From: Bedellia somnulentella | Lineage: Eukaryota; Arthropoda; Insecta; Lepidoptera; Bedelliidae | Length of the DNA: 64,000 nucleotides | Assembly (NCBI GenBank): GCA_963576735.1 | Contig: OY755184.1 | Location: 5,766,001-5,830,000, forward strand | Reading direction: 5' to 3' | Shown: positions 61,701-64,000 of the stretch, piece after piece | Layout: the number at the start of each line of letters is the position of its first letter | Position numbering within the stretch: the first letter of the stretch is position 1 | Translations under genes and position numbers: made by a program | The notes under the pieces: generated by a model | Seen by the model: the letters and a program-made list of their open reading frames with translations, nothing else | The model's database searches: none | What the model was told of the DNA's origin: nothing

Positions 61701-64000
61701 CCTCACGCACATATCTTGCTTTGGTTAAAAGATAAGGTTCGACCGAATGATGTAGACAGCTCAATCAGTGCTGAAATTCCAGATCCGATTGTAGATCCCC
61801 TGTTATATGACATTATTAAAACTCATATGATACATGGTCCATGCGGTGCATTTAACAGAAATGCTCCCTGCATGCAGGACGGTCGTTGCACTAAAAGATA
61901 TCCAAAATCAATAGTGGATGAAACTGTAACAGGTCATGATGGATATCCATTATATCGTCGGCGTTCAAGAGACAATGGTGGGTTCACTGTTGAAAAGCGA
62001 GTGTCTGGACAACAGGTTACTTTAGATAATAGGTGGGTCGTTCCGTATTCGCCTGTATTGTCTAGAGCATTTCAAGCTCACATAAATGTAGAAATGTGTA
62101 ATAGTGTAGAGTCAATAAAGTATATTTGTAAGTATATTAACAAGGGCAGTGACCAAGCTACATTTGCGTTGAGAAATGAACATGATGAAGTTACTAGATT
62201 TCAGTCAGGCAGGTATATCAGCTCTTCAGAAGCTGTGTGGCGGATCTTAAGTTTTAACATCCACGAAAGATATCCACCTGTGACCCATCTGGATGTACAT
62301 CTCGAAGGCGGTCAACGTATATATTTTAACATCGAAAATGTTACAGAACGATTAGATAACCCTAGAGAAACAACTTTATTAGCATTCTTTCGGCTTTGCC
62401 AAACTGATAATTTTGCAAAATCTCTTTTGTACGAGGAAGTTCCGTCGTATTATACTTACGATAAGCAACGAGGTGTTTTTAACCGTAGACGCCGTGGCAG
62501 GCCTGTAGATGGCGAGTCAGGTATTTTTAAAGAACATGTTCTTGGTAGAGTGTATACCGTTCATCCTAACAACGCCGAGTGTTTCTATTTGAGATTATTA
62601 TTACATACAGTGCGAGGACCGACATCATTTGTAGATTTGAGAAAAGTAGACGATGTTGTTTATCCAACTTATCATGCAGCTTGCCAAGCGCGTCGTTTGC
62701 TTGAAAATGATCAGCATTGGGATGACGCTTTAGCAGAGTGCTGTGTTAGTGATAATCCACGACGGCTACGTCATTTATTTGTAACATTGCTCACATTTTG
62801 TCATTTGTCAGATCCTGTCCGATTATGGGAAAAATATAGAGAAAAATTTGCAGAAGACTTTATTCGGAATATATCTCACAATGATGAAGGCGCAACTAAT
62901 AATAATTTAAGAGATCTTGCTATTAATCAGTGTTTATTAGCTATTCAGGAAGACTTAACAGCAGTAGGTGGTAAATTACTCTGTGAATATGGATTACCAA
63001 CACCAACCTCAGTGGGAGAGGTTACCAATAGGGAATATTCCGCAGAGATTGGTTACAGTTCAATAGAACTGCTAGCAACATTAGAAAACGGTGTCCCAAT
63101 GATGACTGCAGAACAACGTTCAGTCTATGATCGCGTGTGCGAGAGTGTTCAGAATAATTTGGGAACAATATGGTTTTTAGATGCACCTGGAGGAACAGGG
63201 AAAACATTTTTGACTAAATTAATATTAGCTTATGTTAGAAGCCAGCGTAAAATTGCTCTTGCCGTGGCTTCATCAGGTATAGCTGCAACATTGCTACCAG
63301 GTGGAAAAACTGCTCACACTATGTTTAAAATACCACTTGATTTAGATCGCACGGAAAGTCCAACCTGTAGTATTTCAAGGAATAGCGACAAAGCTAAGTT
63401 ATTATGTGAGTGTAATTTAATCATATGGGATGAATGTACAATGGCCCATCGAAAAGGAGTAGAAGCGGTAGACAGAACTTTAAGGGATATAAGACAAAAT
63501 GATCGACCAATGGGCGGTATCACAGTCTTATTTTGTGGTGATTTCCGACAAACCTTACCGGTAATACCACGGGGAACCCGAGCTGATGAGGTTAGGGCTT
63601 GCCTAAAAAGCTCTTATTTGTGGCGTGATATACAATCGGTGCATTTGACTATAAACATGCGGGTGAGAACTGGAGATAACCCAGATGATCGTGAATTTTC
63701 TGATATATTATTGAAGATTGGTGAAGGTACCTATCCACTGCTACACCAAGGAAAACTTATTCTGACTCCTGAGTTATGTTGTGTAGTGCAATCCCAACAA
63801 CATCTTATATCATCAGTTTACGGTGATGTAACAAATATTTTAAATAAGGACAATTCTTGGCTATGCGAAAGGTCCATTTTAACTCCTCGCAATGATCAGG
63901 CATCTGAGATTAATAATAAAATACTGTCGAATATCCAGGGGGAGAGCAAAGTTTATTGTTCAATAAATAGAATGGTCGATGAACAAGAAGCCACTAATTA
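58770..64000 (+). CDS. Helitron Rep-helicase protein, open to window edge
   Basis: Replication protein of a rolling-circle transposon. The frame is open without a stop for 1743 codons from ATG 58770 and continues off the window. Residues ~78-430 are a 23-residue repeat array (own entry), followed by more heptad-like charged sequence. A zinc-finger-like 'CSFCNALKWRKESAGFCCSG' is near 545. The Helitron N domain starts near 885 ('ERTQDAFCYVRKYGRPDLF'). The Rep HUH motif is 'GLPHAHILLWL' (His 979 and 981) and the two tyrosines are in 'YICKYINKG' (1118 and 1122). The PIF1-type helicase has Walker A 'DAPGGTGKT' (Lys 1478), Walker B 'LIIWDECTM' (Asp 1554) and motif III-like 'FCGDFRQTLPV'. All visible catalytic residues are present. 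The start is supported by the Helitron leader upstream, but a later Met is possible. Confidence 0.93.
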   Translation, partial: MPPKKPLSFSRTSSKAKRMRITRSQETAEERANRLSSMRVRASTSRASENSPEREMRLAAIRARRATSRTSQSSSQRELRRTIDREQHALSRELESVAQRELRLTADRERHTLSRESETYNERELRLTADRERHTLSRESETHTGRKLRLTADRERHTLSRESETHTGRELRLTADRDRHILSRESETYNERELRLTADRERHTFSRESETYTERELRLTADRERHTLSRESETHTGRELRLTADRERHTFSRESETYTERELRLTADRERHTLSRESETHTGRELRLTADRERHTLSRESETYSERELRLTADRDRHILSRESETYTERELRLTADRERHTLSRESETYNERELRLTADRERHTLSRESETYTERELRLTADRERHTLSRESETYSERELRLTADRERHILSRESETISQYEYRLTNDRMQHNIIRSLEDEQEHEQRLELGRDYYNSLRQERLITLSNERLRIENIRSLETDEQREARLTADRFRHSLNDLDVHIEDQGTYSVAWTDKYKSGFAYNLSIDYRSSSAIGDMDVVCSFCNALKWRKESAGFCCSGGKINLPSFEDPPEPLKSLLLGEHVQSKQFLDHIRTYNSAFQMTSFGAQQITEGPFMPTFKIQGQVYHLIGSLLPEDQPKFLQIYFISDYNEQSNTRNEYFPNLNTELISELQNMLHQVNSYVCSFKSALEALPQDGDNNYKIVINADRRPTLEHPGRYNIPSTNEVAVVLVDQECDRRDIVIRSRDNRLQRIFETHRAYDSLQYPLIYCRGEDGYNFAVYQTDPHTGAINYNKKVSCLQFYCYHLQVRRNRFVYFQRFRGLFNQYIVDMYAKIETERLIYIRSNQRQLRAEEYVHLRDAMQQDNDTVNMGRLVILPSSFTGGPRYMHERTQDAFCYVRKYGRPDLFITVTTNPKWDEITRELIEGQAPHDRHDIIARVFHLKLKSMIVLLTKDIIFGEVLCYMYSVEWQKRGLPHAHILLWLKDKVRPNDVDSSISAEIPDPIVDPLLYDIIKTHMIHGPCGAFNRNAPCMQDGRCTKRYPKSIVDETVTGHDGYPLYRRRSRDNGGFTVEKRVSGQQVTLDNRWVVPYSPVLSRAFQAHINVEMCNSVESIKYICKYINKGSDQATFALRNEHDEVTRFQSGRYISSSEAVWRILSFNIHERYPPVTHLDVHLEGGQRIYFNIENVTERLDNPRETTLLAFFRLCQTDNFAKSLLYEEVPSYYTYDKQRGVFNRRRRGRPVDGESGIFKEHVLGRVYTVHPNNAECFYLRLLLHTVRGPTSFVDLRKVDDVVYPTYHAACQARRLLENDQHWDDALAECCVSDNPRRLRHLFVTLLTFCHLSDPVRLWEKYREKFAEDFIRNISHNDEGATNNNLRDLAINQCLLAIQEDLTAVGGKLLCEYGLPTPTSVGEVTNREYSAEIGYSSIELLATLENGVPMMTAEQRSVYDRVCESVQNNLGTIWFLDAPGGTGKTFLTKLILAYVRSQRKIALAVASSGIAATLLPGGKTAHTMFKIPLDLDRTESPTCSISRNSDKAKLLCECNLIIWDECTMAHRKGVEAVDRTLRDIRQNDRPMGGITVLFCGDFRQTLPVIPRGTRADEVRACLKSSYLWRDIQSVHLTINMRVRTGDNPDDREFSDILLKIGEGTYPLLHQGKLILTPELCCVVQSQQHLISSVYGDVTNILNKDNSWLCERSILTPRNDQASEINNKILSNIQGESKVYCSINRMVDEQEATN
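59001..60050 (+). repeat. 69-bp (23-residue) tandem array in Helitron ORF
   Basis: The period is exactly 69 bp: the AATTACG landmark falls at 59071, 59140, 59209, 59278 and so on to 59968. About 15 units read R-E-L-R-L-T-A-D-R-E-R-H-T-L-S-R-E-S-E-T-x-x-x. Degenerate 23-residue units extend the pattern on both sides. Two adjacent 138-bp pairs (59381-59518 and 59519-59656) are nearly identical, and the variant 'TCTGAAACTTACTCAGAGCG' recurs 276 bp apart. This points to recent unequal exchange of multi-unit blocks. A charged coiled coil is likely. Confidence 0.95.

Larger units (their letters stand above)
56491..64000 (+). mobile_element. Autonomous-type Helitron, 5' 7.5 kb in window
   Basis: It starts TCTATACTTATAATAAATC at 56491 after an A and matches short Helitron copies A, B and D for about 660 bp (to about 57150). 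It then diverges into a promoter region and the Rep-helicase gene. The 3' end is outside the window. The short copies look like internal-deletion relatives of this type, so this could be (or resemble) the source of their replication proteins. A 760-bp hAT derivative is nested at 57261-58020. It is in a GUSB intron, opposite to that gene. Confidence 0.85.

Noticed and set aside
1..64000. CRISPR arrays, rRNA genes and prokaryote-type operons
   Set aside because: No regularly spaced direct repeats with unique spacers were seen. The only regular array is the coding 69-bp repeat, and gene structure is eukaryotic.

Overview
This is an AT-rich animal genomic window whose gene structures (multi-exon, GT-AG introns, AATAAA signals) and repeats point to an insect. 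It is most likely a moth or butterfly: the short Helitrons starting TCTATACTTATAATAAATC and ending in a small hairpin plus CTAG, the tRNA-derived SINEs and the LINE tails are of types I associate with lepidopteran genomes. The order-level call is inference. No rRNA, CRISPR array or prokaryotic operon is present.

Host genes are few. (1) 21762-31467, plus strand: a complete ten-exon xmas/MCM3AP (GANP) orthologue, the scaffold of the TREX-2 mRNA-export complex. The exons join in phase to 1629 codons plus a stop. (2) 31581-32731, minus strand: a complete three-exon ZNHIT3-like HIT zinc-finger gene, tail-to-tail with xmas and only 113 bp away. (3) 50178-56173, minus strand: the last five exons of a beta-glucuronidase (GUSB-like) gene, with both catalytic glutamates. 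Its 5' part lies beyond the right edge. The first 18 kb and 34-50 kb hold no host gene I can support.

The rest is a dense, nested mobile-element landscape. Left part: decayed non-LTR retrotransposon pieces (10.5-11.3 kb, 12.7-13.2 kb), many copies of one high-copy short repeat (called repeat Z here), tRNA-derived SINEs, and an intact 343-aa mariner transposase (18272-19303, minus). Middle: a fold-back element with arms of about 186 bp (33024-33721); an orphan Helitron helicase tail (33725-34102); a LINE end inside a repeat Z copy (37.4-38.3 kb); and two inverted copies of one element with 8-bp target duplications, each carrying a Copia RNase H piece (39169-41279 and 42062-44030). The second copy sits inside a complete non-autonomous Helitron (41540-44638).

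The strongest candidates for undescribed systems are two. One is a compact 2049-bp element (45027-47075) with CACTGG terminal inverted repeats, a TAA target duplication and an intact 560-aa protein with a DDE-like layout. The other is a 1156-bp element (52795-53950) with GGGACCGTGC inverted repeats and a TATA target duplication, proven against empty sites. It carries a broken SWIM zinc finger plus YqaJ-type recombinase gene.

The right end (56491 to the edge) is the 5' 7.5 kb of an apparently autonomous Helitron inside a GUSB intron. It has the same first ~660 bp as the short Helitrons nearby and one open frame from 58770 to the edge encoding Rep (HUH, Y2) and PIF1-like helicase domains. Near its N-terminus is a homogenised 69-bp (23-residue) repeat array. 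A 760-bp hAT deletion derivative has inserted between its TATA box and probable start site.
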